Shown: positions 19,169-28,134, numbered from the stretch's first letter. The stretch is 64,000 bases of DNA from Allobosea robiniae (GCF_900102525.1 NZ_FNBZ01000002.1:434001-498000); one strand, 5' to 3'. A program made the numbers and translations. Notes: generated from the letters alone by a model not told the origin.

Positions 19169-19250
19169 GTTCGCTTCTTAGATCATGTCGAAGCCGGGAA
19201 GCGAAGCGTGAACGTCGCAACCCGGCTAGGTCATTGGCGTGGGACCGCCC

Positions 19251-20030
19251 TCAGAACGTGCCGCGGAAAGAACCGCCGTCAATCAGGAAGTTCTGGCCGG
19301 TGATGTAGCCGGCATGGACGCTGGCGACGAAGGCGCAGAGCTTGCCGAACTCGTCGGGCGTTCCGAGGCGGCCGGCAGGTACCGCGGCGAGCCGGTTCTT
19401 GGTGGCCTGCTCGATGCTGATGCCCTGCATCTCGGCGACCTTGTTGGTCGCGGTCTTGATCCGGTCGGTGTCGAACACACCCGGCAGGATGTTGTTGATG
19501 GTGACATTGGCATGCGCGACCTCGCGGGCAACGCCCGAGAGAAAGGCGGTGAGGCCGGCGCGCGCAGCCGAGGAGACGTCGAGCCCGGTCAGCGGGGTCA
19601 CCACGCTCGCCGAGGTGATGTTGATGATCCGGCCGAAGCCGCGTTCGACCATGCCGTCGATGACGCGCTGCACCAGCTCCAGCGGGGTTGCCATGTTCTG
19701 GACGACGCCTTCGAGCAGCCCCTCGCGCGTCACCTGGCGGAAGGGCTTGGGCGGCGGGCCGCCATTGTTGTTGACGAGGATGTCGGGGTTGGGCGCCGCT
19801 GCCAGCAGCGCGTCCTGGCCGGCCCTGGTCGAGACGTCGGCGACGACGGCGATGACGGTCGCGCCGGTCGCGGCGCGAATCGCGGTGGCGGTGGCTTCGA
19901 GCGTCTTGGCGTCGCGGCCGTTGATCACGACGGTGCAGCCGGCCTGGGCCAGCGCTTCGGCGCAGCCGCGGCCCAGCCCCTTGCTGGAGGCGCAGACGAT
20001 GGCCGTGCGGCCGGCAATTCCCAGATCCAT
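19251..20030 (-). CDS. SDR-fold protein lacking the usual Tyr-Lys catalytic pair
   Basis: A 259-residue Rossmann protein. The cofactor motif is intact in spirit (ASSKGLGRGCAEAL), as are NNNGGPPP and NITSAS. At the place of YxxxK the protein reads SSAARAGLTAF, so Tyr is Ser and Lys is Arg. The end, GYITGQNFLIDGGSFRGTF, is normal. An SDR subfamily with this replacement is, as I recall, widespread in Proteobacteria, so it is probably a stable variant and not a decayed gene. Catalysis by the standard SDR mechanism is doubtful. It is divergent from the phosphoesterase gene. Confidence 0.85.
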   Translation of the reverse strand: MDLGIAGRTAIVCASSKGLGRGCAEALAQAGCTVVINGRDAKTLEATATAIRAATGATVIAVVADVSTRAGQDALLAAAPNPDILVNNNGGPPPKPFRQVTREGLLEGVVQNMATPLELVQRVIDGMVERGFGRIINITSASVVTPLTGLDVSSAARAGLTAFLSGVAREVAHANVTINNILPGVFDTDRIKTATNKVAEMQGISIEQATKNRLAAVPAGRLGTPDEFGKLCAFVASVHAGYITGQNFLIDGGSFRGTF

Positions 20031-20156
20031 GATGGTCTCCGATCAGAGGCGAGGTGTTCGTGGCTTACCCTGAGCACGGATCGGTCGCGCCGTCATCAAA
20101 GCGCAACGCAAATCAGACACACGGCCCTCGCATCGCAGCAGCAGGGGCTTTCCGGC

Positions 20157-20987
20157 ATGAGCGACGAGGATAACAGCAAGCGGGTCCGCAGCATCTTCAT
20201 CTCGGATCTGCACCTGGGCACCCGCGGAGCCCAGGCCGATCTCGTGCTGGAGTTCCTGCGCGCCTATGATGCGCCGCAGATCTATCTCGTCGGCGATATC
20301 ATCGACGGCTGGCGCCTGAAGAGCGGCTGGTACTTCCCGCAGACCCATAACGACGTGATCCAGAAGCTGCTGCGCAAGGTCCGCAAGGGCTCGAAGCTGA
20401 TCTACGTCACCGGCAACCACGACGATTTCCTGCGCGACTTCACCGGCCTGCAGTTCGGCGGCATCACGCTGGTCGACGAGATCGTCCACGAGACGGCCGA
20501 CGGCAAGCGCCTGCTCGTCATCCATGGCGACCTGTTCGACCTCGTGGTGCGCAATGCCAAATGGCTCGCGCTGCTGGGCGACTGGGCCTACACCGTCGCG
20601 TTGGCGCTCAACATGGCGATCAACCGGGTGCGCCGCGTGCTCAGGCTGCCGCACTGGTCGCTCTCGGCCTGGGCGAAGGCCAAGGTCAAGAACGCCGTGA
20701 ACTATATCGGCGAGTTCGAGGGCTGCCTTGCCGTCGAGGCGCGCCGCCACAAGGCCGACGGCGTGATCTGCGGCCATATCCACCATGCCGCCCAGCGCGA
20801 GATCGACGGCCTCACCTATATCAATACCGGCGACTGGGTCGAAAGCTGCACCGCCTTCGTCGAGCACGAAGATGGCCGCTTCGAATTGATCCGCTGGCCG
20901 CAGGGGCGGATGAAGACGACGCCTGCCGAGCCGGTTTCGATGCCGGCGCGCCCGGCTCCGGTCCGGGACCTGATCGAGGCCGCGTGA
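20157..20987 (+). CDS. LpxH-like metallophosphoesterase
   Basis: A 276-residue calcineurin-type phosphoesterase with the full metal set: ISDLHLGTRG, VGDIIDGW, TGNHDDFLRD, VIHGDLFD and CGHIHHAAQ. Similar to UDP-2,3-diacylglucosamine diphosphatases, but of the longer subgroup often found beside a glycosyltransferase. ATG at 20157 chosen; the frame is open far upstream without homology. The stop TGA overlaps the next ATG (TGATG), so the two genes are translationally coupled. A role in envelope lipid or glycolipid processing is inferred. Confidence 0.87.
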   Translation: MSDEDNSKRVRSIFISDLHLGTRGAQADLVLEFLRAYDAPQIYLVGDIIDGWRLKSGWYFPQTHNDVIQKLLRKVRKGSKLIYVTGNHDDFLRDFTGLQFGGITLVDEIVHETADGKRLLVIHGDLFDLVVRNAKWLALLGDWAYTVALALNMAINRVRRVLRLPHWSLSAWAKAKVKNAVNYIGEFEGCLAVEARRHKADGVICGHIHHAAQREIDGLTYINTGDWVESCTAFVEHEDGRFELIRWPQGRMKTTPAEPVSMPARPAPVRDLIEAA

Positions 20988-22096
20988 TGCGCGTCCTGGT
21001 CGCGACCGATGCCTGGCGGCCCCAGGTGAACGGCGTCGTGCGCTCGCTGGAGCAGATGATCGCGGCGGCGCCCGGGCTCGGCATCACGGCGCGAACGCTG
21101 ACGCCGGAAGGGTTCCATCAGGTCGGCCTGCCCAGCTACCCCGATATTCGTCTGGCGCTGGCGACGCGCCGGGCGCTCGCCGCGCGCATCGCCGATTTCG
21201 CGCCCGACCATGTCCATATCGCGACCGAAGGGCCGATCGGCTGGTTGACACGGGCGGCCTGCCTTGCCGAGAAGCGGCCGTTCACGACGAGCTACCACAC
21301 GCGCTTTCCGCAATACGTCGCGGCGCGCTGGCCGATCCCCGAGAGCTGGAGCTACCGGCTGCTGCGCCGCTTCCATGGCCCGGCCGCTGCGGTGATGGTT
21401 TCGACCGGGACGGTGGAAGAGGAGCTGCGCCAGCACGGCTTCGAGAATCTGGTGCGCTGGGGGCGCGGCGTTGATCTCAGCCTGTTCCATCCGCGCTCGC
21501 AGAGTCTGCTCGACCTGCCGCGGCCGATCTTTCTGTATGTCGGGCGCGTCGCGGTCGAGAAGAATGTCGAGGCCTTCCTGTCGCTCACGCTGCCGGGCAG
21601 CAAGGTCGTGGTCGGCGACGGGCCGGCGCGGGCCGATCTCGCGCGCGCCTTTCCCGAGGCCCGCTTCCTCGGCCTGAAGGAGGGCGAGGAACTGGCCGGA
21701 ATCTACGCGTCCTCCGATGTCTTCGTCTTCCCGAGCCTGACCGATACCTTCGGCATCGTCCTGCTGGAAGCGGCGGCGAGCGGGCTGCCGGTCGCCGCCT
21801 TTCCGGTCCAGGGGCCGCGCGATGTCTTCGCCGGCAGCGGTGCGGCCGTGCTCGACGAGGACCTGCGCCGTGCTGCCATGCAGGCGCTCAGGGTGCCGCG
21901 CGCGGCCTGTCTGGAGCTGGCAGCCCGCCATAGCTGGGCAGCGAGTGCCGCGCAGTTCTACGGCCATATCCGGCGCGTGGCGCGCGAGGCCGGCTACCTG
22001 CCGCGCGAGGCCGAAGGCTCGACCGCCGCGGTTACAGCCTTCGCGAGCGGGCGTGGCGGGGAAGGGCGCGGGCTGCCGCGGCGCCTGACGGCTTGA
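20987..22096 (+). CDS. GT4 glycosyltransferase (mannosyltransferase-like)
   Basis: A 369-residue GT-B fold transferase. The N-terminal start MRVLVATDAWRPQVNGVVRS and TSYHTRFPQY are typical of the alpha-mannosyltransferase subgroup. The nucleotide-sugar E-x7-E region is FPSLTDTFGIVLLEAAASG (about residues 246-264). Coupled to the phosphoesterase gene by a one-base overlap, so probably one glycolipid pathway. Its last 65 bases overlap the end of the convergent antiporter gene; the final 35 residues are low in conservation (Gly/Arg/Ala). Confidence 0.87.
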   Translation: MRVLVATDAWRPQVNGVVRSLEQMIAAAPGLGITARTLTPEGFHQVGLPSYPDIRLALATRRALAARIADFAPDHVHIATEGPIGWLTRAACLAEKRPFTTSYHTRFPQYVAARWPIPESWSYRLLRRFHGPAAAVMVSTGTVEEELRQHGFENLVRWGRGVDLSLFHPRSQSLLDLPRPIFLYVGRVAVEKNVEAFLSLTLPGSKVVVGDGPARADLARAFPEARFLGLKEGEELAGIYASSDVFVFPSLTDTFGIVLLEAAASGLPVAAFPVQGPRDVFAGSGAAVLDEDLRRAAMQALRVPRAACLELAARHSWAASAAQFYGHIRRVAREAGYLPREAEGSTAAVTAFASGRGGEGRGLPRRLTA

Positions 22097-23825
22097 GCTG
22101 GGCGCGGAAGCCGTCGCGCCGCTCATGGACCGAGGCGATGACGAGGCCCATCGGCACGCCGAGCCCAACCAGCGCCGCTTCCGATAATTGCAGGCTGGCC
22201 TCGATGGTTTCGGGGACCGCATCGTTCACGCCGAGCTCATAGAGATGGCGGGCATGGGCGGCGTCGCGGGCGCGGGCGACGATGACGATGTCGGGGCGTA
22301 GCGAGCGGGCGGCGAGGACGATGGCATCGACGGCGCGGGAATTGTCGATCGTCACGATCAGCGCGGTCGCTTCCTCCAGGCCGCAGAGGCGCAGAAATTC
22401 CGGCTTGGTCGCGTCGCCGTAATAGGTGGGGCGCCCAGCGCGGCGTTGCGCGGTGATCAGCGAGGCATCGGAGTCGATGACGATGTGGGACTTGCCGTGC
22501 TCGTCCAGCATCGAGCCGACAAGGCGGCCGACGCGCCCGCCGCCGACGACGATGGCGCGCGGCGCCCGGTCGTCCGGCGGCAGCACGGCCGCCTCATCGG
22601 GAAGCGTGACCGGGGCCGCGAGCTTCTGGCCGAGATTGCGGGCGATCCGGGCCAGCAGCGGCAGCGCGACCATGGTGAGCGAGACGGCGGCGAGCACGAT
22701 GCTGGTGGCGGCGGGATCGATCAATTGAGCGCCGGTCGCGGCATTGAGCAGCACGAAGGCGAATTCGCCGCCGGGCGCGACCAGGATCGCGGTTTCGAGC
22801 GCGGTCGCCGTCGCCAGCCGGAAGCGGCGTGCCAGCACGAAGATGATGGCTCCCTTGACCAGGACGAGGCCGAGCGCCCCGCCGAGGATCGCGAAGGGAT
22901 GAGCCGCGATATCGGCCGGGTTCACGCCCATGCCGACGGTGAGGAAGAAGACGCCGATCAGCAGCGACTTGAACGGGTCGATCGTGACCTCGATCGCGCG
23001 GCGGAACTCGGTCTCGGCCAGCAGCAGCCCGGCGATGAAGGCGCCCAGCCCCATCGACAGGCCGGCGGCCGCGGCAATGAGGCCGGTTCCGAGAGCGACC
23101 AGCAGCGTCGCCGCCATGAAGCTCTCGGTCGAATCGGTCGAGGCGACCAGACGAAATAGCGGACGCAGCGCCAGCCGGCCAATGACGACGATGGTCGCGA
23201 TGGCCGCGAAGGCCTGGATGAAGGCCTGTGCGAGACCGGCGAGCAGCGAGCCCGAGCCGTTCTGGGCATCGAGCACGCTGATCAGGAAGAGCAGCGGGAT
23301 GACCGCGAGGTCCTGGCAGAGCAGGATCGCGAAGCTGGAGCGGCCGGCCGAAGTCGTCATCCGCTTCTTCGCCGCCAGCAATTCGACGACCATCGCCGTC
23401 GAGGACAGGGCGAGGCCGAAGCCGATGATGAGGGCTGCCGCGGCCGGCTGGCCGAGTGCATAGGCGGCAAGCCCGATCGCGGCGGCGCAGAGCCCGACCT
23501 GGCCAAGGCCGAGACCGAAGACCAGGCGCTTCATCGTCATCAGGCGCTCGAAGGAGAGTTCCAGCCCGATGACGAAAAGCAGGAAGGCGACGCCGAGCTC
23601 GGCCGGGCCGGCCAACGCCTCGGCATTCGAGACGGTGATCGTGCTCAGCAGCGGAAGCTTGGAGACCAGGCCGCCAAGGCCGAACGGGCCGAGCAGGGCG
23701 CCGCAGGCGACGAAGGCGATGATCGAGTTGACCCTGAGGCTCTTGGCCAGCGGCACGACCACGCCGGCCGTCGCGAGCACGACGACGGCATCCTTGTAGA
23801 CGGAAGGGTCGACTGTTCCGGCCAA
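22032..23825 (-). CDS. KefB/KefC-type cation:proton antiporter (CPA2) with RCK domain
   Basis: About 597 residues: twelve or thirteen hydrophobic helices to residue 390, including LLFVIGLELSFERL and GLALSSTAMVVELL, then a TrkA-N/RCK domain (AIVVGGGRVGRLVGSML, then HIVIDSD, then YYGDATKPEFLRLCGL). Such proteins exchange K+ or Na+ for H+, gated by a nucleotide or glutathione ligand on the RCK domain. There is no ATG before the first helix; TTG at 23825, with AAGG upstream, is my choice, and the frame is open to TTG 23897. Convergent 65-base overlap with the glycosyltransferase. Confidence 0.88.
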   Translation of the reverse strand: MAGTVDPSVYKDAVVVLATAGVVVPLAKSLRVNSIIAFVACGALLGPFGLGGLVSKLPLLSTITVSNAEALAGPAELGVAFLLFVIGLELSFERLMTMKRLVFGLGLGQVGLCAAAIGLAAYALGQPAAAALIIGFGLALSSTAMVVELLAAKKRMTTSAGRSSFAILLCQDLAVIPLLFLISVLDAQNGSGSLLAGLAQAFIQAFAAIATIVVIGRLALRPLFRLVASTDSTESFMAATLLVALGTGLIAAAAGLSMGLGAFIAGLLLAETEFRRAIEVTIDPFKSLLIGVFFLTVGMGVNPADIAAHPFAILGGALGLVLVKGAIIFVLARRFRLATATALETAILVAPGGEFAFVLLNAATGAQLIDPAATSIVLAAVSLTMVALPLLARIARNLGQKLAAPVTLPDEAAVLPPDDRAPRAIVVGGGRVGRLVGSMLDEHGKSHIVIDSDASLITAQRRAGRPTYYGDATKPEFLRLCGLEEATALIVTIDNSRAVDAIVLAARSLRPDIVIVARARDAAHARHLYELGVNDAVPETIEASLQLSEAALVGLGVPMGLVIASVHERRDGFRAQLKPSGAAAARALPRHARSRRL

Positions 23826-24042
23826 AGGACTGACCTTGCGATTCGGGGCTTGCGGGATGCGTCGGCAATTCTTGCGGTTTGCGGCGGCGCAGCACAACCT
23901 TGGAATCGCTGCGGCGGAAAGAAATTCGCCTTGCGGCGCGAGCCTTTAGGCAGGGGTGCTCAGGTGCCGCGGGCGAAAAAAGCGGTTTCCGCGCCCGCAA
24001 AGGATGGGCTAGCGTCCCGGCATTGGCTCAGAAGGACCGTCC
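23826..24042. promoter_or_regulatory. divergent region, antiporter / MoxR
   Basis: 217 bases between divergent genes. It must hold both promoters; no confident -10/-35 or palindrome was picked out. Confidence 0.4.
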
Positions 24043-24888
24043 ATGCGTTTTGCCGGCACCGAAAACTACGTCGCGACCGAGGATCTCACCGTCGCCGTCA
24101 ATGCCGCGATCCGGCTGGAGCGCCCGCTGCTGGTGAAGGGCGAGCCAGGCACCGGCAAGACGGTGCTGGCCGAGGAGATCGCGGCTGCGCTCGGCGCTCC
24201 GCTGATCACCTGGCACATCAAGTCGACGACCAAGGCGCAGCAGGGCCTTTACGAATATGATGCGGTGAGCCGCCTGCGCGACAGCCAGCTCGGCGACCCC
24301 CGCGTCTCCGAGATCGGCAACTACATCAAGCGCGGCAAGCTCTGGGAGGCCTTCGTCGCGCCCGTCCGGCCGGTGCTGCTGATCGACGAGATCGACAAGG
24401 CCGATATCGAGTTCCCGAACGATCTGCTGCTCGAGCTCGACCGCATGGAGTTCCATGTCTACGAGACCGGGGAGACCATCAAGGCGGCGCAGCGGCCGGT
24501 CATGATCATCACCTCCAACAACGAGAAGGAATTGCCGGATGCGTTCCTGCGCCGCTGCTTCTTCCACTACATCCGCTTTCCCGATGCCGAGACGATGCAA
24601 CAGATCGTCGAGGTGCATTTCCCCGGCATCAGGAAGCGATTGATGGAGGAAGCGCTGCGCCTGTTCTTCGAGGTGCGCGAGGTGCCCGGCCTGAAGAAGA
24701 AGCCCTCGACTTCGGAGCTGCTCGACTGGCTGAAGCTGCTCGTCGCCGAGGATATCGGGCCGGAGGTGCTGCGCGAGCGCGACCCGCGCAAGCTGATCCC
24801 GCCGCTGCACGGCGCGCTGCTCAAGAACGAGCAGGACGTCTCGCTGTTCGAGAAGCTCGCCTTCATGACGCGGCGGGAGAGTCGCTGA
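24043..24888 (+). CDS. MoxR-family AAA+ ATPase (CoxD-like)
   Basis: A 281-residue AAA+ protein: Walker A GEPGTGKT (about residues 34-41), Walker B LLIDEIDKAD (about 112), sensor 1 TSNNEKELPDAFLRR. MoxR ATPases act as chaperones that insert cofactors or remodel metalloenzymes, normally with a von Willebrand factor A partner encoded next door (CoxD-CoxE). No VWA gene lies near here; the next gene is a phosphatase. AAGGA precedes ATG 24043. Confidence 0.88.
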   Translation: MRFAGTENYVATEDLTVAVNAAIRLERPLLVKGEPGTGKTVLAEEIAAALGAPLITWHIKSTTKAQQGLYEYDAVSRLRDSQLGDPRVSEIGNYIKRGKLWEAFVAPVRPVLLIDEIDKADIEFPNDLLLELDRMEFHVYETGETIKAAQRPVMIITSNNEKELPDAFLRRCFFHYIRFPDAETMQQIVEVHFPGIRKRLMEEALRLFFEVREVPGLKKKPSTSELLDWLKLLVAEDIGPEVLRERDPRKLIPPLHGALLKNEQDVSLFEKLAFMTRRESR

Positions 24889-24930
24889 GCGCCCCTCGCA
24901 AATCGGCTCCAGCATCGCTAGGTTCTCTCC

Positions 24931-25458
24931 ATGCGACGCCTCATGCTTCTGCGCCACGCCAAGTCCCACTGGCCCACGGGTGTGGCCGACCGCGACCGAC
25001 CCCTCGCGGCGCGCGGTCGCGAGGCCGCCCCGGTGATGGGGCGCTATCTCGCCGATGAATTGCTGCTGCCCGATCTCGTCCTGGTCTCGCCGGCGAAGCG
25101 CACGGTCGAGACCTGGGAGATGGTCGCGCCGATGCTGCCGGAAAGACCGCCGGTCCAGTTCGAGCCGCAAATCTACGAGGCCAAGACCGAGCGCCTGCTC
25201 GATGTCGTGCAGGAGGTCGAGGGCGATGTCCGCACGCTCCTGCTCATCGGCCATAATCCCGGCTTCGAGGAGCTGGCACATCTGCTGACCGGCCACGGCG
25301 ATCGCTATGCCTCGGCGCGGATGAGCCAGAAATACCCGACCTGCGGACTGGCCGTGATCGATTTCGCCACCGAGCACTGGTACGCGGTTGCCGCGCGCGA
25401 AGGTCGCCTCGACCGTTTCGTCACGCCGGGTTCGCTCGGCGAAGGCCCGGACGAGTGA
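24931..25458 (+). CDS. SixA-type histidine phosphatase
   Basis: A 175-residue phosphoglycerate-mutase-like phosphatase. The catalytic RHG-type motif LLRHAKSHW sits at the N-terminus and the second active His in LLIGHNPGFEE. SixA in E. coli removes phosphate from His in phosphotransfer proteins; homologues are common in Alphaproteobacteria with unknown targets. 42 bases after the MoxR gene and 13 bases before ycjX, so probably one operon. Confidence 0.87.
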   Translation: MRRLMLLRHAKSHWPTGVADRDRPLAARGREAAPVMGRYLADELLLPDLVLVSPAKRTVETWEMVAPMLPERPPVQFEPQIYEAKTERLLDVVQEVEGDVRTLLLIGHNPGFEELAHLLTGHGDRYASARMSQKYPTCGLAVIDFATEHWYAVAAREGRLDRFVTPGSLGEGPDE

Positions 25459-25471
25459 GCGCCGCGGCGCC

Positions 25472-26917
25472 GTGAGCGACACCTCCTATCTCGACAGCGC
25501 CCGCAATGCGGCTCTTGCCTTCGGCGACAGCGTGCTCGGATTCGCACGCCCGCGCCTGCGGATCGGCGTCACCGGGTTGTCGCGCTCGGGCAAGACGGTC
25601 TTCACCACTGCCCTGATCCAGAACCTGATCGAAGGCGCCAAGCTGCCGGTGCTGAAGGCGGCCTCCGAGGGCCGCATCGCCCGCGTCAGGCTGGTCCCGC
25701 AGCCCGACCCAGAGGTGCCGCGCTTTCCCTACGAGGCGCATCGCGCGGCGATGAACGGGCCAGACCGTCGCTGGCCGGAATCGACGCGGCGCATCTCCGA
25801 GCTCAGGATCGAGATCGACTACGAGCGGGCCGCCGGCTGGTTCAAGGGGCCGGCGACGTTGACGCTCGACATCGTCGATTATCCCGGTGAGTGGCTGCTC
25901 GATCTCGCGCTGATCGGGCAGGACTACAAGGCCTGGTCAGCGCAGGCCGTCGCGGATGCACGCAAGGCGCATCGGCGTGAAGCCGCTGCGGAGTGGCTGG
26001 CGGATCTGCCGGGGCGGGACCCGGACGGGGCGCCGGACGAGCTTGCGGCGGAAGCCGCGAGCGACCTGTTCAAGGGCTATCTCGCCCGGCTGCGCGCCGA
26101 TCCTGAAGCGGTCGCGGTGACGCCGCCCGGGCGCTTCCTGATGCCGGGCGATCTCGAAGGCTCGCCGGCGCTGACCTTCGCGCCACTCGATTTCGGCCAT
26201 GACCGGGACGTGCGGCCGGGCACGCTCGCGGCGCTGATGGCGGAGCGTTTCGAGGCCTATAAGCGGGTCGTGGTGACGCCGTTCTTCCGCGACCATTTCG
26301 CGAGGCTCGACCGGCAGATCGTGCTGGTCGACGTGCTCGCCGCGCTCGATGCCGGGGCACCAGCCCTGGCCGATCTTGAAACCGCGCTGGGGCAGGCGCT
26401 CGCCGCTTTTTCCGTAGGCCGCAATTCCTGGCTGTCGAGCCTGTTCGCGCCGCGCATCGAGCGCGTGCTCTTCGCCGCGACCAAGGCTGACCACATCCAC
26501 CATTCGAGCCATGACCGGCTGGCGGCGGTGATGTCGCATCTGGTCGGGCGGGCGCTGTCGCGGGCGCAAGGCGCCGGCGCGCGGGTCGAGGCGATGGCGC
26601 TGGCGGCCGTGCGGGCGACGCATGAGGTCCGGATCAAGGAAGGCCGCGAGGAATTGCCGGCCATCGCCGGTGTGCCGGAGGCTGGCGAGACGATCGACGG
26701 GCAGGTCTTTGACGGCATCGCGGAAGCGGCCGTGTTTCCCGGCGAACTGCCTGAGCGGCCGGAAGCCATCTTCGATCCCAAGGCGCATTGGCAGGTCCGG
26801 GCGCCGCGCTTCCGGCCGCCAATGGTCGCACCGGATGCGGGCGGGCGCCTCAGGCCGCCGCCGCAGATCCGCCTCGACCGTGCGCTGGAATTCCTGATCG
26901 GCGACAGGCTGGCATGA
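25472..26917 (+). CDS. ycjX: YcjX-family GTP-binding protein (DUF463)
   Basis: A 481-residue P-loop protein of the YcjX family: GVTGLSRSGKTVFTTALIQN near residue 35 (P-loop), DIVDYPGEWLLDL as the switch region, and FAATKADHIHHSSHDRL as the base-specificity motif. In enterobacteria it belongs to the phage-shock stimulon together with YcjF. GTG at 25472 is the start, 13 bases after the sixA-like stop. The downstream partner ycjF confirms the call. Confidence 0.9.
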   Translation: MSDTSYLDSARNAALAFGDSVLGFARPRLRIGVTGLSRSGKTVFTTALIQNLIEGAKLPVLKAASEGRIARVRLVPQPDPEVPRFPYEAHRAAMNGPDRRWPESTRRISELRIEIDYERAAGWFKGPATLTLDIVDYPGEWLLDLALIGQDYKAWSAQAVADARKAHRREAAAEWLADLPGRDPDGAPDELAAEAASDLFKGYLARLRADPEAVAVTPPGRFLMPGDLEGSPALTFAPLDFGHDRDVRPGTLAALMAERFEAYKRVVVTPFFRDHFARLDRQIVLVDVLAALDAGAPALADLETALGQALAAFSVGRNSWLSSLFAPRIERVLFAATKADHIHHSSHDRLAAVMSHLVGRALSRAQGAGARVEAMALAAVRATHEVRIKEGREELPAIAGVPEAGETIDGQVFDGIAEAAVFPGELPERPEAIFDPKAHWQVRAPRFRPPMVAPDAGGRLRPPPQIRLDRALEFLIGDRLA

Positions 26918-26944
26918 GGGTGTCGGCATGAACGGGGTTTCGCG

Positions 26945-27958
26945 ATGAGCAAGGCACCGCGCGCGATCCGCCTCGATGGCCCGCAGGCGGGCGAGCCCGC
27001 CGGGGAGGCCCCGCTTCGGCGCGGCGACCTCGCGATCCTGCCCGAGAGCGAGCCGATCGATGCCGCCGTTCCTGCGGTGCCCGCCAAACCCAGGCGTCGC
27101 TTCTCCTGGGGTTCGCTCTTCGTGGCGGGGCTGTCCGGCTTTCTGGCGCTGGCGGCCGGCGTCTGGGTCGAGAACACGATCCGCTCGCTGATGAGCCAGA
27201 ATCCGGCACTCGGCTATGCCGCGCTGGTCTGTGCGGCGATTGCGACGCTGGCGCTGCTGGTCATGCTGGGCCGGGTGCTGCGCGACATCCTGCGCGAGCG
27301 CAAGGTCGAGGCGTTGCGCGAGCGCGCCGTCGCGGCGCTTGCCGGCGGCACGCCCGACGAGGGCCGGGCGATCGCCGATGAACTCGTCTCGCTCTACAAG
27401 GGGCGGGCGCAGACGGCTCAGGGCCGCGCCGCCCTGCAGGAGGCGCTGCCGCAGCTCTTCGCCGCGCGCGACATGCTGACGGTGGCGGAACGCAGCCTGC
27501 TCGCACCGCTCGATGCGCTGGCCACCGCCCAGATCGCGATGGCCGCGCGGCGCGTCTCGCTGGTCACTGCGGTGAGCCCGCGGGCGCTGGTCGATGTCGT
27601 CTTCGTGCTGGTCGCCTGCGCGCGGCTGCTGCGCTCGATCGCCGGCATCTATGCCGGGCGGCCCGGCACGCTCGGCCTGCTCCGGCTGGCGCGGCAGGTG
27701 ATGAACCATCTCGTTCTGACCGGCGGCATGGCGGCCGGCGATGCCGTGATCCAGCAGGTGGTGGGGCAGGGGCTCGCGGCGAGGCTTTCGGCCAAGCTCG
27801 GCGAGGGCGTGATCAACGGTATGCTGACGGCCCGGATCGGGCTCGCGGCGCTCGCGGTCTGCCGGCCGCTGCCTTTCGTCGAAGCGGCGGCACCGACCCT
27901 GTCCGATGTCGCGGGCGATCTCGGCGGATGGCGCGGCGACAAGGATGGGGAAGCCTGA
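26945..27958 (+). CDS. ycjF: YcjF-family membrane protein (DUF697/TIGR01620)
   Basis: A 337-residue protein with a basic, Pro-rich N-terminus, two membrane helices (FVAGLSGFLALAAGVWV and LGYAALVCAAIATLALLVML, about residues 58-105), then a DUF697-type C-terminal region with further hydrophobic segments (LVDVVFVLVACARLLR). Paired with YcjX, whose G domain it probably anchors at the inner membrane during envelope stress. It is the last gene of the MoxR-sixA-ycjX-ycjF run; flagellar genes follow after a promoter region. Confidence 0.87.
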   Translation: MSKAPRAIRLDGPQAGEPAGEAPLRRGDLAILPESEPIDAAVPAVPAKPRRRFSWGSLFVAGLSGFLALAAGVWVENTIRSLMSQNPALGYAALVCAAIATLALLVMLGRVLRDILRERKVEALRERAVAALAGGTPDEGRAIADELVSLYKGRAQTAQGRAALQEALPQLFAARDMLTVAERSLLAPLDALATAQIAMAARRVSLVTAVSPRALVDVVFVLVACARLLRSIAGIYAGRPGTLGLLRLARQVMNHLVLTGGMAAGDAVIQQVVGQGLAARLSAKLGEGVINGMLTARIGLAALAVCRPLPFVEAAAPTLSDVAGDLGGWRGDKDGEA

Positions 27959-27961
27959 GCC

Positions 27962-27976
27962 CGGCAGATTCTGCCG
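27962..27976. promoter_or_regulatory. CGGCA-N5-TGCCG inverted repeat (candidate FlbD site)
   Basis: Inside the longer palindrome CCGGCAGATTCTGCCGG (27961-27977), about 85 bases upstream of the flgE sigma-54 promoter. The same CGGCA-N5-TGCCG repeat occurs at 39374-39388 and 56572-56586, in two other flagellar control regions. Its distance fits an enhancer for a sigma-54 activator. Confidence 0.6.
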
Positions 27977-28059
27977 GCCCAGCGGTTTCTGCCCGGCTCC
28001 GACTGCCGTTTTACCTTTCGTAAACGATCCAACCCCTTGAAATAGAACGGTGCTGCGCA

Positions 28060-28075
28060 TGGCACGCCCCGTGCA
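28060..28075 (+). promoter_or_regulatory. sigma-54 promoter of flgE-flgK-flgL
   Basis: TGGCACGCCCCGTGCA holds GG and GC exactly ten bases apart and matches the -24/-12 consensus TGGCAC-N5-TTGCA closely. About 60 bases upstream of the flgE ATG. Nearly identical to the flgI promoter at 39264-39279. Confidence 0.8.
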
Positions 28076-28134
28076 GATACCGCCTCGAAGTTGTGGGCCG
28101 CCCTTGGGGGGCTGCCGGTCGAGGTGAGGGTTCC

